From Paenibacillus tundrae (GTDB taxonomy: Bacteria; Bacillota; Bacilli; Paenibacillales; Paenibacillaceae), in the NCBI RefSeq assembly GCF_036884255.1, contig NZ_CP145605.1, forward strand, positions 3,224,001 through 3,288,000: 64,000 bases of DNA, read 5' to 3'. Below are positions 35,979-45,107 of this stretch, piece after piece; positions within the stretch are counted from its first letter, which is position 1; each line of letters opens with the position of its first letter. The notes under the pieces were generated by a model. It saw only the letters and a list, made by a program, of their open reading frames with translations. It searched no databases and had not been told where the DNA came from. The translations under genes were made by a program, and so were the position numbers.

Positions 35979-36890
35979 TTACTTCTCGTTCGCTCGTTCC
36001 AATCTGTATTGAGACGGTGATACACCAGACCAGCGTTTAAATTGACGACTGAAATGAGCAATATCCTTGTAACCAAGCATGGATGAAATTTGCTGGATCG
36101 ATCGAGTTGAATTTACCAGTAGCAGCTTCGCTTCATGCAGTACCATTTCGGACAAAACAACGCGCGGAGATTGCCCAAACACCTGCTTGAATACCCGATT
36201 GCAATGAGAAGAGCTGATCCCCAGTTCTGATGCAATATCATCGATGCCATAGTGAGTATCCGTTTCCCGACCTTGCTTGAACTGTTGGCTAACCAAGCCC
36301 TGTAGTCGGTTTCGAATTTGATGAGCGAGCTCAATCTTCTCATAGCTGTCTGTGAATGACTGAGCTACTTCTTGTGAGACAGCCTCCCACAAGTGACCGA
36401 ATAGTTCAAATACAGCGGATTGAAGCTGCATACGTTGCACCATTGCACTGGGAGTAGGATGAGGGGCAGTGTTCATTAATTTACGAAGTACAGGCTCGAT
36501 TTTCTGTGTCACTGGGCTATCTGAACTGAACAAAACTTGTTTGATTCGTGCAAGCAGGGAAAGAAACAATTGGTCATCAATATCAAAGTGCATGCAGAAA
36601 TATGTAAAACCTTGATCATTACGACTTTGGCTGGAATGAATGCTACCTGGAGGAATCAGGAGTAATTCGCCAGCCTTTTGTTGGTAAACGTGACCGTTAA
36701 CCGTCATCAATTGCTCGCCCTCTGTTACATAATTCAATTCGTATTGAGGATGCTCATGTGCCGGATAATCCCAATCTGCAGCAACACTGCGCAAATGGAT
36801 CGCAAATAGATTGACCGTCGTCTGTACATCCGGGTAAAAGACTTCATGTACACTTTCTCCTAGAAGTGGAGGCAGATAGGTAGAAGACAT
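35979..36890 (-). CDS. AraC family transcriptional regulator
   Basis: 303 residues with an N-terminal cupin sensor domain (YPAHEHPQYELNYVTEGEQ) and a C-terminal double helix-turn-helix (GIDDIASELGISSSHCNRVF to MLGYKDIAHFSRQFKRWSG). It is divergent from the GH52/GH67 operon, sharing a 241-base region with a cre-like site, so it is the likely specific activator of xylan side-chain use. The start has GAAGGAGAG seven bases ahead. The inducer is perhaps a xylo-oligosaccharide or aldouronate; this is inference from position. Confidence 0.88.
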   Translation of the reverse strand: MSSTYLPPLLGESVHEVFYPDVQTTVNLFAIHLRSVAADWDYPAHEHPQYELNYVTEGEQLMTVNGHVYQQKAGELLLIPPGSIHSSQSRNDQGFTYFCMHFDIDDQLFLSLLARIKQVLFSSDSPVTQKIEPVLRKLMNTAPHPTPSAMVQRMQLQSAVFELFGHLWEAVSQEVAQSFTDSYEKIELAHQIRNRLQGLVSQQFKQGRETDTHYGIDDIASELGISSSHCNRVFKQVFGQSPRVVLSEMVLHEAKLLLVNSTRSIQQISSMLGYKDIAHFSRQFKRWSGVSPSQYRLERANEK

Positions 36891-36988
36891 ATTAACTCTC
36901 CTTCAAAAGTTAGAATAGTTGATTCAGAGGTTACTGTCCTAATTGAGCATTTACGCTCTAAGATGGAGAATGAGACTTTAAAGATCAT

Positions 36989-37002
36989 TGTAAGCGCTTT
37001 AT
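36989..37002. promoter_or_regulatory. cre-like site between araC-type and GH52 genes
   Basis: TGTAAGCGCTTTAT matches the CcpA cre consensus except for the last two bases, and has the same AAGCGCTTTAT end as the sites at 15299 and 33965. A possible -35 TTGACC follows at 37048. A GTATGCATAC palindrome at 37100-37109 is close to the ribosome site. Confidence 0.65.
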
Positions 37003-37131
37003 TGTATTGTACTACATTAGCTCGATTTGGGTAAATATCCGATTGATTTGACCATGGTATCTAATTCCACGCCCATGATAGGATGGGGCTAATGAAAACG
37101 TATGCATACCATTTGAGAGGGGTCATGTTTC

Positions 37132-39354
37132 ATGAGCGCATCCAAATCTATTTTTTATAATGCCCATCACTCACCCATTGGAGCTTTTGCTAGTTTCACT
37201 TTAGGTTATAAGGGAGCGAAGGGTGGACTCGGACTGGAGCTGGGCAAGCCAGCAGATCAGAATATTTATATTGGTGTTCAGTCTAGGGATGGCGAGACCT
37301 ATCAAGCCCTTCCTTTTTATGAAGCGACAGAAGACGAGAGTGTCCGATATGACGTGGAGAAGCTGGAAAGTTCAGATGCAGAGCAGGCAGCAGGACAACA
37401 GGAAGTTGCGGAATCTACAGCACATTCTGTGCGAGCACAGCAGCCGTTCATTTCGGCTTTTCGAGATGAAGAGATCACACGTAAGTTCACCTCCGGAACA
37501 GATACATGGTCCGCAGGAGATCTTACATTCCGCATATACTCACCGGTACGTCCTGTGCCAGAGCCGCTGAAGGGTGAGCGTGAAGCATTAATGGATGCGC
37601 TTGTGCCTGCAGTACTGGTTGAAATGACGATTGATAATACGCAGGGACAACAGGCACGCAAAGCGTATTTTGGATATCAAGGCAATGATCCTTATTCAGC
37701 AATGAGAATGATTGGTGGCCCAGAAGGCGGCTCTTTGACAGGTGTGGGTCAAGGACGCTTAACCGCGATTATGTCTAAGGATGATGGACTGTGGCCCGCT
37801 CTAGGCTTTACATTAGAGAAAATTCTTCAAGAGAAACATGTTGAAAATCTTGCGTTTGGCTTGGGCGGTACGGCTGCATTGTTAATGGAGGTTCCGGCAG
37901 GCGAGACACGTACATACCGTTTTGCAGTCTGCTTCTATCGCGGAGGCATTGCTACTTCTGGAATCGATACGACTTATTGGTATACTCGATACTTTGCAAA
38001 TATTCAGGAAGTAGGGCAGTATGCACTCAATCGGTACGATGAATTGGCATCGTCCTGCGAGGAGGCTGATCATCGTCTGGGAACGGCTTCTCTCTCCGAA
38101 GATCAGGCTTTCATGCTTGCTCATTCCATCCATAGTTATTATGCAAGCACACAGCTGCTTGACGCTGACGGTGAACCGTTCTGGATCGTTAACGAAGGGG
38201 AATATCGCATGATGAATACACTGGATCTAACGGCAGATCAGTTGTATTTCGAATTGGCTCTTAATCCGTGGACTGTGCGGAACGAGCTGGAATGGTTTGT
38301 GAAGCGTTATAGTTACACTGATCATGTTCGTTTTCCAGGTGAAGAGAAAGAATACCCAGGTGGCATTACGTTTACACATGATATTGGAGTAGCGAATGTA
38401 TTTTCAAGACCCGGACATTCAGCCTACGAGCTTGTGGGCATTGACGACTGTTTCTCGCAGATGAGCCATGAGGAATTAGTGAACTGGCTCTGCTGTGCGA
38501 CGGTATACATTGAGCAGACGCAGGATCACAGTTTTGTCCAAGACATGTTACCTGTTATTCAAGATTGCTTCCAAAGCATGCTTAACCGAGATCACCCGGA
38601 AGAACAGCAACGTAATGGTCTCATGGGGCTGGATAGCACTCGCACCAAAGGCGGAGCAGAGATTACAACCTATGATAGTCTGGACGTATCGCTAGGGCAG
38701 TCCCGCAACAATATCTATTTGGCAGGAAAATGCTGGGCTGTTTATGTCGCTCTGGAGAAGCTGTTTGCAACAGAGAAACTTGCTGATCTGTCCCTTCAGG
38801 CCGGACGCCAAGCTGATCTTTGTGCAGCCAGTGTGGCAGCACAGTTAACAGAGGCCGGTTACATTCCGGCGGTAATCGCGGAGAACAATGATTCTCGAAT
38901 TATTCCAGCTATTGAAGGCTTAGTATTCCCGTACTTCACAGGATGTGAAGGTGCGCTTGATGTTAATGGCCGCTTCAGCTCATATCTGCAAGCACTGAGA
39001 ACGCATTTGAACACGGTTCTAGTACCAGGTACCTGTCTATTTGACGATGGTGGATGGAAGCTTTCATCTACAAGCAACAACTCATGGCTTAGCAAAATCT
39101 ATTTATCTCAATTCATTACACGAGAGCTTCTAGGAGTTGAGTGGGATGAATCCGGCAAACAAGCCGATGCAGCTCATGTGAACTGGTTATTGCATCCAGA
39201 AGAATCCTACTGGTGCTGGAGTGACCAGATTCTATCTGGCGTTGCAGTCGGAAGTAAATATTATCCGCGCGGAGTAACATCTATTTTGTGGCTTCTTGAA
39301 GGTAAGGGGCATCAATTAGGACGTATCTACGCAAGTAAGGAGGCTGTACAATGA
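37132..39354 (+). CDS. GH52 beta-xylosidase
   Basis: Intracellular glycoside hydrolase family 52 enzyme that removes xylose from short xylo-oligosaccharides. 740 residues against about 705 in Geobacillus XynB2, with no signal peptide. The start [18 protein letters not shown] is the family hallmark. [10 protein letters not shown] carries Glu355, the counterpart of nucleophile Glu335 in Geobacillus, and [12 protein letters not shown] carries Asp515, the counterpart of acid/base Asp495; both are offset by 20. The extra length includes a Glu/Gln/Ala-rich insert near residues 78-100. The ATG follows GAGAGGGG. It overlaps the next gene as ATGA. Confidence 0.93.
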   Translation: MSASKSIFYNAHHSPIGAFASFTLGYKGAKGGLGLELGKPADQNIYIGVQSRDGETYQALPFYEATEDESVRYDVEKLESSDAEQAAGQQEVAESTAHSVRAQQPFISAFRDEEITRKFTSGTDTWSAGDLTFRIYSPVRPVPEPLKGEREALMDALVPAVLVEMTIDNTQGQQARKAYFGYQGNDPYSAMRMIGGPEGGSLTGVGQGRLTAIMSKDDGLWPALGFTLEKILQEKHVENLAFGLGGTAALLMEVPAGETRTYRFAVCFYRGGIATSGIDTTYWYTRYFANIQEVGQYALNRYDELASSCEEADHRLGTASLSEDQAFMLAHSIHSYYASTQLLDADGEPFWIVNEGEYRMMNTLDLTADQLYFELALNPWTVRNELEWFVKRYSYTDHVRFPGEEKEYPGGITFTHDIGVANVFSRPGHSAYELVGIDDCFSQMSHEELVNWLCCATVYIEQTQDHSFVQDMLPVIQDCFQSMLNRDHPEEQQRNGLMGLDSTRTKGGAEITTYDSLDVSLGQSRNNIYLAGKCWAVYVALEKLFATEKLADLSLQAGRQADLCAASVAAQLTEAGYIPAVIAENNDSRIIPAIEGLVFPYFTGCEGALDVNGRFSSYLQALRTHLNTVLVPGTCLFDDGGWKLSSTSNNSWLSKIYLSQFITRELLGVEWDESGKQADAAHVNWLLHPEESYWCWSDQILSGVAVGSKYYPRGVTSILWLLEGKGHQLGRIYASKEAVQ

Positions 39355-41483
39355 GTCGATCCATCGTTCAGACGGAATTATCCGGCCCTCAGTATGATGC
39401 ATGGCTGTCTTACCGTTCAGGTTCATCTACAAGAGGGGGAGTAGCGAAACATGCTCCTTCCTGGATCCGGCACATTATTGTAAATGAAAAGCATGAGGTC
39501 TTGTCTACGGCCGTTGCTGAACTTATGCAGGGATTAGAGAATATATACGGTGTAAAACCAGCTGTAAATCAAGCTCAATCCGCTCAAGCGAACTCAGATG
39601 CAGCACCAGGGATATGGCTGGGCACTTGGTCTGGTTCATCCTGTGTAGCTGGACAATTCAGTGAAAGTGAACGCACCTCCGTTCAGGGAGAAGGCTACAT
39701 TATTCGTTTTAATGAGAAGCAAGGTCAATTGGCCATTGGAGCTGAATCCGCTCAAGGCGTCCTTTATGGTACGTTTCATGTTCTGAGAGAGCTTACTCTA
39801 ACCCCAGAAAGCTCGATTGATGCCGAACCTCTGGAGTCTAGATTACGTTACATTGCAGAACAACCACGTAATTCTCTACGGATGATTAATCAGTGGGATA
39901 ATGTGGATGGCAGTATTGAGCGAGGTTATGCCGGCGATTCTATCTTCTATGAGAAGGGGGAATTCACTCGTGATCTTGGACGGATACGAGATTATGCACG
40001 ACTTCTTGCCTCAACCGGGATCAACGCGATCTCCATCAATAATGTGAACGTACATCAACGTGAGTCATTGTTTCTGACTGAACATTTCTTAGGGGATGTG
40101 GCTCGCATTGCAGCTGAATTCAGAGCGTATGGCATTCAACTTTTCCTAAGTGTCAATTATGCAAGTCCAATCGAGATCGGTGGGTTGAATACAGCAGATC
40201 CTCTTGATGAGCAAGTTCGTGAATGGTGGAATGTGCATACCGCTAAAGTGTATGCTGCCATACCTGACTTTGGGGGTTATTTAGTAAAAGCAGATTCTGA
40301 AAATCGACCTGGACCTTTCACCTACAATCGTGATCATGCGGATGGTGCCAATATGCTTGCAGAAGCCCTACGTCCATTCAATGGAGTTGTTATCTGGCGC
40401 TGCTTCGTCTATAACTGCAAGCAGGATTGGCGTGATCGTTCAACGGATCGCGCACGTGCAGCTTATGATCATTTCACTCCGCTCGATGGCCGCTTTGCGG
40501 ATAATGTCATTTTGCAAATCAAAAATGGCCCAATGGACTTCCAGGTTCGTGAAGCAGTATCTCCACTGTTTGGTGCCATGGAGCAGACGAATCAAGTGAT
40601 TGAGTTTCAGATTACACAGGAATATACGGGTCAGCAGCGTCATCTGTGTTATCTGGTACCACAATGGAAGGACGTCTTGGATTTTGATACGTATGCCAAA
40701 GGCGAAGGGTCTGAGATTAAAAACATTGTCGATGGATCGATGTTCAACAGACTTTATAGTGGCTTTGCAGCCGTTTCAAACATCGGTTCAGATGCTTGCT
40801 GGACAGGACACCCACTTGCTCAGGCTAACTTATATGGATATGGAAGGCTAGCTTGGAATCCAGAGTTGTCAGCTGAAGAGATCGCTGAGGAATGGATTCG
40901 CCTAACGTTTGGACATGACGAAAAGGTGATTCATACCATCTCAGCCATGTTGCTGAGCTCACTGGACATTTATGAGAACTATACGGCACCTCTAGGGGTA
41001 GGCTGGATGGTTAACCCTAATCATCATTATGGCCCTAACGTGGATGGATATGAGTATTCCAAATGGGGGACTTATCACTTTGCCGATTGCGAAGGCATCG
41101 GTGTGGATCGTACGGTGCGTAGTGGCACGGGGTATACTTCCCAGTATCACCAGCAGAACACGGACAAGTATGAATCCCTTGAACAGTGTCCGGATGAGTT
41201 AATATTATTTTTCCATCATGTACCGTATACGCATGTGCTTCACTCCGGCAAAACGGTCATTCAACACATTTATGATACTCACTTTGAAGGAGCAACGCAG
41301 GCGGAAGAGCTGGCTAATCAATGGAGAAGCCTTGAAGGCAAGATTGATGCAAGCATATACGACAAGGTTGCTTTATTGCAGGAGGAACAGGCTGAACATG
41401 CGAAAGAATGGCGAGACATGATTAATACTTACTTTTATCGTAAGAGTGGCATTGATGATGAACAGGGCAGAACGATTTATTAA
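39351..41483 (+). CDS. aguA: GH67 alpha-glucuronidase
   Basis: Cytoplasmic enzyme that removes 4-O-methylglucuronic acid from the non-reducing end of aldouronic acids. 710 residues. [13 protein letters not shown] near residue 312 holds the proton-donor glutamate. Further on, GPMDFQ and ITQEYTG carry an Asp and a Glu 28 residues apart, matching the Asp364/Glu392 general-base pair of the Geobacillus enzyme. The [14 protein letters not shown] region is also family-specific. Coupled to the GH52 gene by a four-base overlap; the product glucuronate would enter the uxuA/uxuB route encoded on the left. Confidence 0.93.
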   Translation: MSRSIVQTELSGPQYDAWLSYRSGSSTRGGVAKHAPSWIRHIIVNEKHEVLSTAVAELMQGLENIYGVKPAVNQAQSAQANSDAAPGIWLGTWSGSSCVAGQFSESERTSVQGEGYIIRFNEKQGQLAIGAESAQGVLYGTFHVLRELTLTPESSIDAEPLESRLRYIAEQPRNSLRMINQWDNVDGSIERGYAGDSIFYEKGEFTRDLGRIRDYARLLASTGINAISINNVNVHQRESLFLTEHFLGDVARIAAEFRAYGIQLFLSVNYASPIEIGGLNTADPLDEQVREWWNVHTAKVYAAIPDFGGYLVKADSENRPGPFTYNRDHADGANMLAEALRPFNGVVIWRCFVYNCKQDWRDRSTDRARAAYDHFTPLDGRFADNVILQIKNGPMDFQVREAVSPLFGAMEQTNQVIEFQITQEYTGQQRHLCYLVPQWKDVLDFDTYAKGEGSEIKNIVDGSMFNRLYSGFAAVSNIGSDACWTGHPLAQANLYGYGRLAWNPELSAEEIAEEWIRLTFGHDEKVIHTISAMLLSSLDIYENYTAPLGVGWMVNPNHHYGPNVDGYEYSKWGTYHFADCEGIGVDRTVRSGTGYTSQYHQQNTDKYESLEQCPDELILFFHHVPYTHVLHSGKTVIQHIYDTHFEGATQAEELANQWRSLEGKIDASIYDKVALLQEEQAEHAKEWRDMINTYFYRKSGIDDEQGRTIY

Positions 41484-41544
41484 CGTTAGATAGAACCTAT
41501 ACCTTAGAGATCATTCGTGTATGGACAGAAGAAGGAGGCGCAGC

Positions 41545-42615
41545 ATGAGACAACATTCCATTCCAGAGACAATGAAGGCAGCTGTTATGAAGGAACCAGG
41601 TCACATCCACATTGAACAGCAAGCAGTTCCCGTACCTAAGGCAGATGAAGTACTCATTCAAGTCATGGCTGTAGGTGTATGTGGGTCTGACGTACACTAT
41701 TTCGAGCATGGTCGGATTGGCCGATTCGTTGTGGAAAAGCCGATCATACTAGGTCATGAATGTGCAGGAATCGTGGCAGCCGTGGGTTCTAGCGTGACTA
41801 GGCTTAAACATGGAGACCGCGTAGCCGTCGAGCCTGGGGTGACTTGTGGCCGGTGTTCGGCTTGTAAGGAGGGGCGCTATAATTTGTGTCCGGATGTGCA
41901 ATTCTTGGCGACGCCTCCTGTTGATGGAGCATTTGTTCAGTACATGACGATACGTGAAGATATGGCATTTCCGATCCCAGATCATCTTTCGTTTGAAGAA
42001 GCAGCCTTGAACGAACCATTCTCGGTGGGTATTCATGCCGCGCGTCGGAGTAAGCTTGCTCCGGGAACAACGTTAGCCATCATGGGGATGGGGCCTGTAG
42101 GTTTAATGGCTGTAGCCGCGGCGAAGTCGTTCGGAGTGGAACGAATTATTGTGACAGACTTAGAAGAAGTTCGACTTGAGGCTGCACGCCGACTCGGAGC
42201 TACGCATACGATCAATGTTCGAAATGAAGATGCACTTCCTATCATTCGTGAACTCACGAATGGTCAAGGTGTTGATACAGCGTGGGAAACTGCGGGTAAT
42301 CCCAAAGCACTACAGACAGCGCTATATTCACTACGGCGCGGAGGGAAGCTTGCCATTGTGGGTTTACCTGCACAAGACGAAATTGCACTGAATGTTCCTT
42401 TTATTGCGGATAATGAGGTGGATATATACGGGATATTCCGTTATGCGAATACGTATAGTGCAGGAATTGAATTCCTGAGCTCTGGTCAGCATGACGTGAT
42501 GACGCTGATTACCGATCGTTATAGCCTGGAGGACACGCAGCAGGCGATGGAACGAGCTTTGCATAACAAAAGCGGAAGTCTTAAAGTGATGGTTTACCCT
42601 AATGGAATGCAGTAA
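41545..42615 (+). CDS. Zinc-dependent alcohol/polyol dehydrogenase (xylitol/sorbitol dehydrogenase-like)
   Basis: Medium-chain dehydrogenase of 356 residues with both zinc sites: catalytic CGSDVHYFEHG and GHECAG, structural CGRCSACKEGRYNLC. The Rossmann signature is GMGPVGLMAVAAAKSFG. The aspartate in VTDLEEVRLEAA suggests a preference for NAD. The closest named type is sorbitol/xylitol dehydrogenase (GutB). The open frame begins at 41521, but AAGGAGGCG points to the ATG at 41545. It lies 61 bases behind the GH67 gene and probably serves pentose or polyol handling in the same operon. Confidence 0.87.
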   Translation: MRQHSIPETMKAAVMKEPGHIHIEQQAVPVPKADEVLIQVMAVGVCGSDVHYFEHGRIGRFVVEKPIILGHECAGIVAAVGSSVTRLKHGDRVAVEPGVTCGRCSACKEGRYNLCPDVQFLATPPVDGAFVQYMTIREDMAFPIPDHLSFEEAALNEPFSVGIHAARRSKLAPGTTLAIMGMGPVGLMAVAAAKSFGVERIIVTDLEEVRLEAARRLGATHTINVRNEDALPIIRELTNGQGVDTAWETAGNPKALQTALYSLRRGGKLAIVGLPAQDEIALNVPFIADNEVDIYGIFRYANTYSAGIEFLSSGQHDVMTLITDRYSLEDTQQAMERALHNKSGSLKVMVYPNGMQ

Positions 42616-42676
42616 AATAACCAATTCTTGATAGGTCATACGAACGAACAGCGATTCTTAGACATTCGCTGCTGTT

Positions 42677-42705
42677 AAGCCCCATCCTGTGGGGCTTATT
42701 TTTTA
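42677..42705 (+). terminator. Rho-independent terminator after the xylan genes
   Basis: AAGCCCCA (42677-42684) pairs perfectly with TGGGGCTT (42690-42697), followed by ATTTTTTATTTT. Confidence 0.9.
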
Positions 42706-42923
42706 TTTTGCAGTCATAATAAGCTATACAAGCCCATATAAAGTGGTATAATTCTTGGAAGATTTTAATAATTACACGAGAGAATAGAGGACAGAAATCG
42801 CATGAAGATGCAACGCGTTCGATTGGAAGCTTTCGATACGAAAGCTACATCGGAATTTTATTTTGTCACCGGAGTAGCACGTGTAATGTTGTTCGAGTTA
42901 TAGAGCGAAAGGATATGAAGGTT

Positions 42924-43190
42924 GTGAGAACACATGAATTTACGATTCACACGGATTTTCACCGGGATGATCTGATGTCTGTATCTTCTCAAGCATCACG
43001 CTTTGCCTCCGATATTTCAATGTCGTTTCTGGATGCTGATTATGAACGTCGAGTTGATGTCAAAAGCTTGCTCGGGATGGCTCTTCTTCCTATCAGGCAA
43101 GGGAGCATTGTCAGATTGCAAACCAGAGGTTGGGATGAACTTGAGGCTCTAGAGTACATGTTAGATGTGCTGGAGAAAAGAAGGAAGTAG
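42924..43190 (+). CDS. HPr-like protein with degenerate active site
   Basis: 88 residues resembling the PTS phosphocarrier HPr. His13 in DFHRDD lines up with the phosphorylated His15, but the HPr consensus HARPA is lost. Ser48 in DVKSLLGMALLPIRQGS corresponds exactly to regulatory Ser46 (NLKSIMGVMSLGIAKG in B. subtilis). Phosphotransfer through the histidine is therefore doubtful, while a Crh-like regulatory role through the serine is conceivable. An ATG at 42915 is only one base from the AAAGGA site, so the GTG at 42924 is preferred, but either is possible. No PTS genes lie nearby. Confidence 0.65.
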   Translation: MRTHEFTIHTDFHRDDLMSVSSQASRFASDISMSFLDADYERRVDVKSLLGMALLPIRQGSIVRLQTRGWDELEALEYMLDVLEKRRK

Positions 43191-43215
43191 CTTTAGAAGA
43201 GGTGGAAATGACGCC

Positions 43216-43236
43216 GAATTGTAATTATTTTTATGT
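43216..43236. promoter_or_regulatory. Degenerate Zur-box-like sequence before rpmE2
   Basis: A 21-base window with core ATTGTAATTATT matches 14 positions of the perfect box at 24499; the right arm is poor. It lies about 40 bases before a TATAAT at 43275-43280. Zur control of type B L31 is known in B. subtilis, which makes this worth noting. Confidence 0.35.
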
Positions 43237-43331
43237 TTGTTCAATTCCTGCTGGTGCTTCTTGCAAAAAAAGAGTATAATAAAATTTAGTTTGATTCTAG
43301 GAAGTACCATTTTAAAGGAGTGTAAATAGAT

Positions 43332-43583
43332 ATGCCAAAAGCTGATATCCATCCAAAGACACAAATCGTAATTTTCTACGATGCAAGCGCTGATTACAAA
43401 TTCCTGAGTTCTTCGACTAAATTCTCGAACGAAACAATGGAATGGGAAGATGGTAACACTTACCCAGTAATCCGTGTGGACACTAGCTCCGCATCCCACC
43501 CGTTCTTCACTGGTAAACAAAGAAACGTGGACATCGGTGGTCGTGTTGACAAGTTCAACCGTAAATACAACCTCAAAAACTAG
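43332..43583 (+). CDS. rpmE2: 50S ribosomal protein L31 type B
   Basis: Zinc-independent L31 (YtiA type), 83 residues. It starts [20 protein letters not shown], has the type B ..[17 protein letters not shown] segment ([13 protein letters not shown]) and ends FNRKYNLKN. None of the cysteines of type A L31 is present. The ribosome site is AAAGGAG 11 bases before the ATG. In B. subtilis the type B form replaces the zinc form under zinc starvation; here it stands alone with its own promoter and terminator. Confidence 0.95.
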   Translation: MPKADIHPKTQIVIFYDASADYKFLSSSTKFSNETMEWEDGNTYPVIRVDTSSASHPFFTGKQRNVDIGGRVDKFNRKYNLKN

Positions 43584-43603
43584 TCTGTCCATAGATTGCA
43601 TGA

Positions 43604-43636
43604 AAACCTTGAGAATTCGTTCTCAAGGTTTTTTTG
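43604..43636 (+). terminator. Rho-independent terminator with TTCG loop after rpmE2
   Basis: AAACCTTGAGAA and TTCTCAAGGTTT form a perfect 12-base stem closed by a TTCG tetraloop, followed by TTTTTG. Confidence 0.92.
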
Positions 43637-43784
43637 TTTCTATTAAGAACTACATGTAGATGTTAGTCATATGTGCGGTCAGACGAACTTTAGACATGAT
43701 TCTGCATATTTAGGATTGCGCTTACATCACATTCAAGGGTACACTAAGAAACAGAGCAAGATCATATTGAAGGAGGACATTGAC

Positions 43785-44090
43785 ATGAGTAGCATTACAC
43801 ATATGGTAACTTTTACACTTTACGTGGGCAAGGATACGCCAGAGGCAGAGAGCTTTTTACAAGAAAGCCAAACGGCATTAGCAGCCATCCCAGGTGTGGA
43901 GCAGTTTCAAGTGTTTCGCCAAGTAAGCGAGAAAAATGAATTCGATTACAGCTTTTCGATGGTTTTTGCGAATCAAGCGGCATATGATGCTTACAACAAC
44001 CATCCGGTTCATGTTCAATATGTAGCTGAACGCTGGGAAAAAGAAGTAAGTCGTTTCCAAGAAATTGATCTAGTCCAACATACAACATAA
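43785..44090 (+). CDS. Dabb (stress-responsive alpha/beta barrel) domain protein
   Basis: 101 residues forming one dimeric a/b-barrel domain of the Dabb family. The MSSITHMVTFTLYVG start, the GVEQFQVFRQ strand and YNNHPVHVQYVAERW are family-typical. The start at 43785 follows AAGGAGGAC; the open frame upstream is not coding. Dabb proteins range from stress proteins to small decarboxylase- or cyclase-like enzymes. It lies 64 bases before an SDR gene with which it may act. No catalytic assignment is possible. Confidence 0.82.
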   Translation: MSSITHMVTFTLYVGKDTPEAESFLQESQTALAAIPGVEQFQVFRQVSEKNEFDYSFSMVFANQAAYDAYNNHPVHVQYVAERWEKEVSRFQEIDLVQHTT

Positions 44091-44154
44091 ATCAAAATCA
44101 TAGTTGTTCAAACGGGATTTTCGAAATCGTTTTCCATAAAGGTAGGTGTTCATA

Positions 44155-44919
44155 TTGAAACAGTTGGATCTCACAGGAAAAACGGCGTTGGTTACTGGAG
44201 CAACGGGTCAATTAGGAAGGGTTATTGCACGTACTCTCGCTGATTGTGGTGCGAATATTGCCCTGCATTACATAAATAATGAGGCCAAGGCTCAGGAGCT
44301 TCAACGTGAGATTGAGAGCATGGGTAAACAAGCGATTATTGTTCAGGGTGACATCACCAGACCAGAGACGGCTCCCCGGTTGCAAGAACAAATTCAATCT
44401 AGCTTAGGTGGAGTAGATATCGTTGTAGCGAATGCTGTCATTCAATATGCATGGACAACGGTATTAGAGCAGGCACCTGAGGATTACCTCGGACAATTCG
44501 AGTCTTGTGTGATGCAGAGCGTTTACTTAGCTAAAGCCTTTATTCCTTATATGAAAGAGGTTAAAGGTGGGCGTTTCATAGGCATCAACACCGAATGCGC
44601 CATGCAAAACTTCGAGACACAGTCCGCCTATACTGCGGGTAAACGTGGAATGGATGGCTTGTATCGTGTACTGGCAAAAGAGGTCGGTGAATATCAGATC
44701 ACCGTTAATCAGGTGGCTCCTGGCTGGACGATTAGTGAACGTGATCGTTCTAGTGAACCTGGACATGATGAAGGCTATACGCGTACTGTGCCATTGAAGC
44801 GAAGAGGGGAAGACCAAGAAATAGCTAATGCAGTTGCTTTTCTTGCATCTGATCTATCCTCGTTTATTACGGGAGCTTACATACCGGTTAATGGCGGCAA
44901 TGTGATGCCTGCGATCTAA
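44155..44919 (+). CDS. Short-chain dehydrogenase/reductase
   Basis: SDR of 254 residues (TGKTALVTGATGQLGRVIAR, cofactor site; the NAG motif reads NAVIQYAW; catalytic YTAGKRGMDGL). The NAG to NAV change is unusual but the Tyr-x3-Lys pair is intact. TTG at 44155 is chosen because AAAGGTAGGTG ends eight bases earlier; a GTG at 44146 overlaps that site. A weak cre-like TCGAAATCGTTTTCCA lies at 44121-44136. The substrate is unknown. Confidence 0.82.
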   Translation: MKQLDLTGKTALVTGATGQLGRVIARTLADCGANIALHYINNEAKAQELQREIESMGKQAIIVQGDITRPETAPRLQEQIQSSLGGVDIVVANAVIQYAWTTVLEQAPEDYLGQFESCVMQSVYLAKAFIPYMKEVKGGRFIGINTECAMQNFETQSAYTAGKRGMDGLYRVLAKEVGEYQITVNQVAPGWTISERDRSSEPGHDEGYTRTVPLKRRGEDQEIANAVAFLASDLSSFITGAYIPVNGGNVMPAI

Positions 44920-44941
44920 TTAAATAGAGCATTTCGACCTG

Positions 44942-44974
44942 AAATCTGTTTGTCCTATGACAGACGGATTTTTC
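44942..44974 (+). terminator. Rho-independent terminator
   Basis: AAATCTGTTTGTC pairs with GACAGACGGATTT (two G-U pairs) over a CTAT loop, followed by TTCTT. Confidence 0.75.
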
Positions 44975-45107
44975 TTATTGTATTCAAGTAGATTATATCT
45001 ATACATACATATAAATTTGATTCGGTATTCAAAACATTGGGGTATAAGAATAGGTATATTCATAACGTGGAAGCCTAACTCAAAATAAGCAATTAAAGGA
45101 GATCATC

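Noticed and set aside
42802..42903. 33-codon frame before the HPr-like gene
   Set aside because: The ribosome site is weak, the peptide has no recognisable feature and the frame differs from the next gene.
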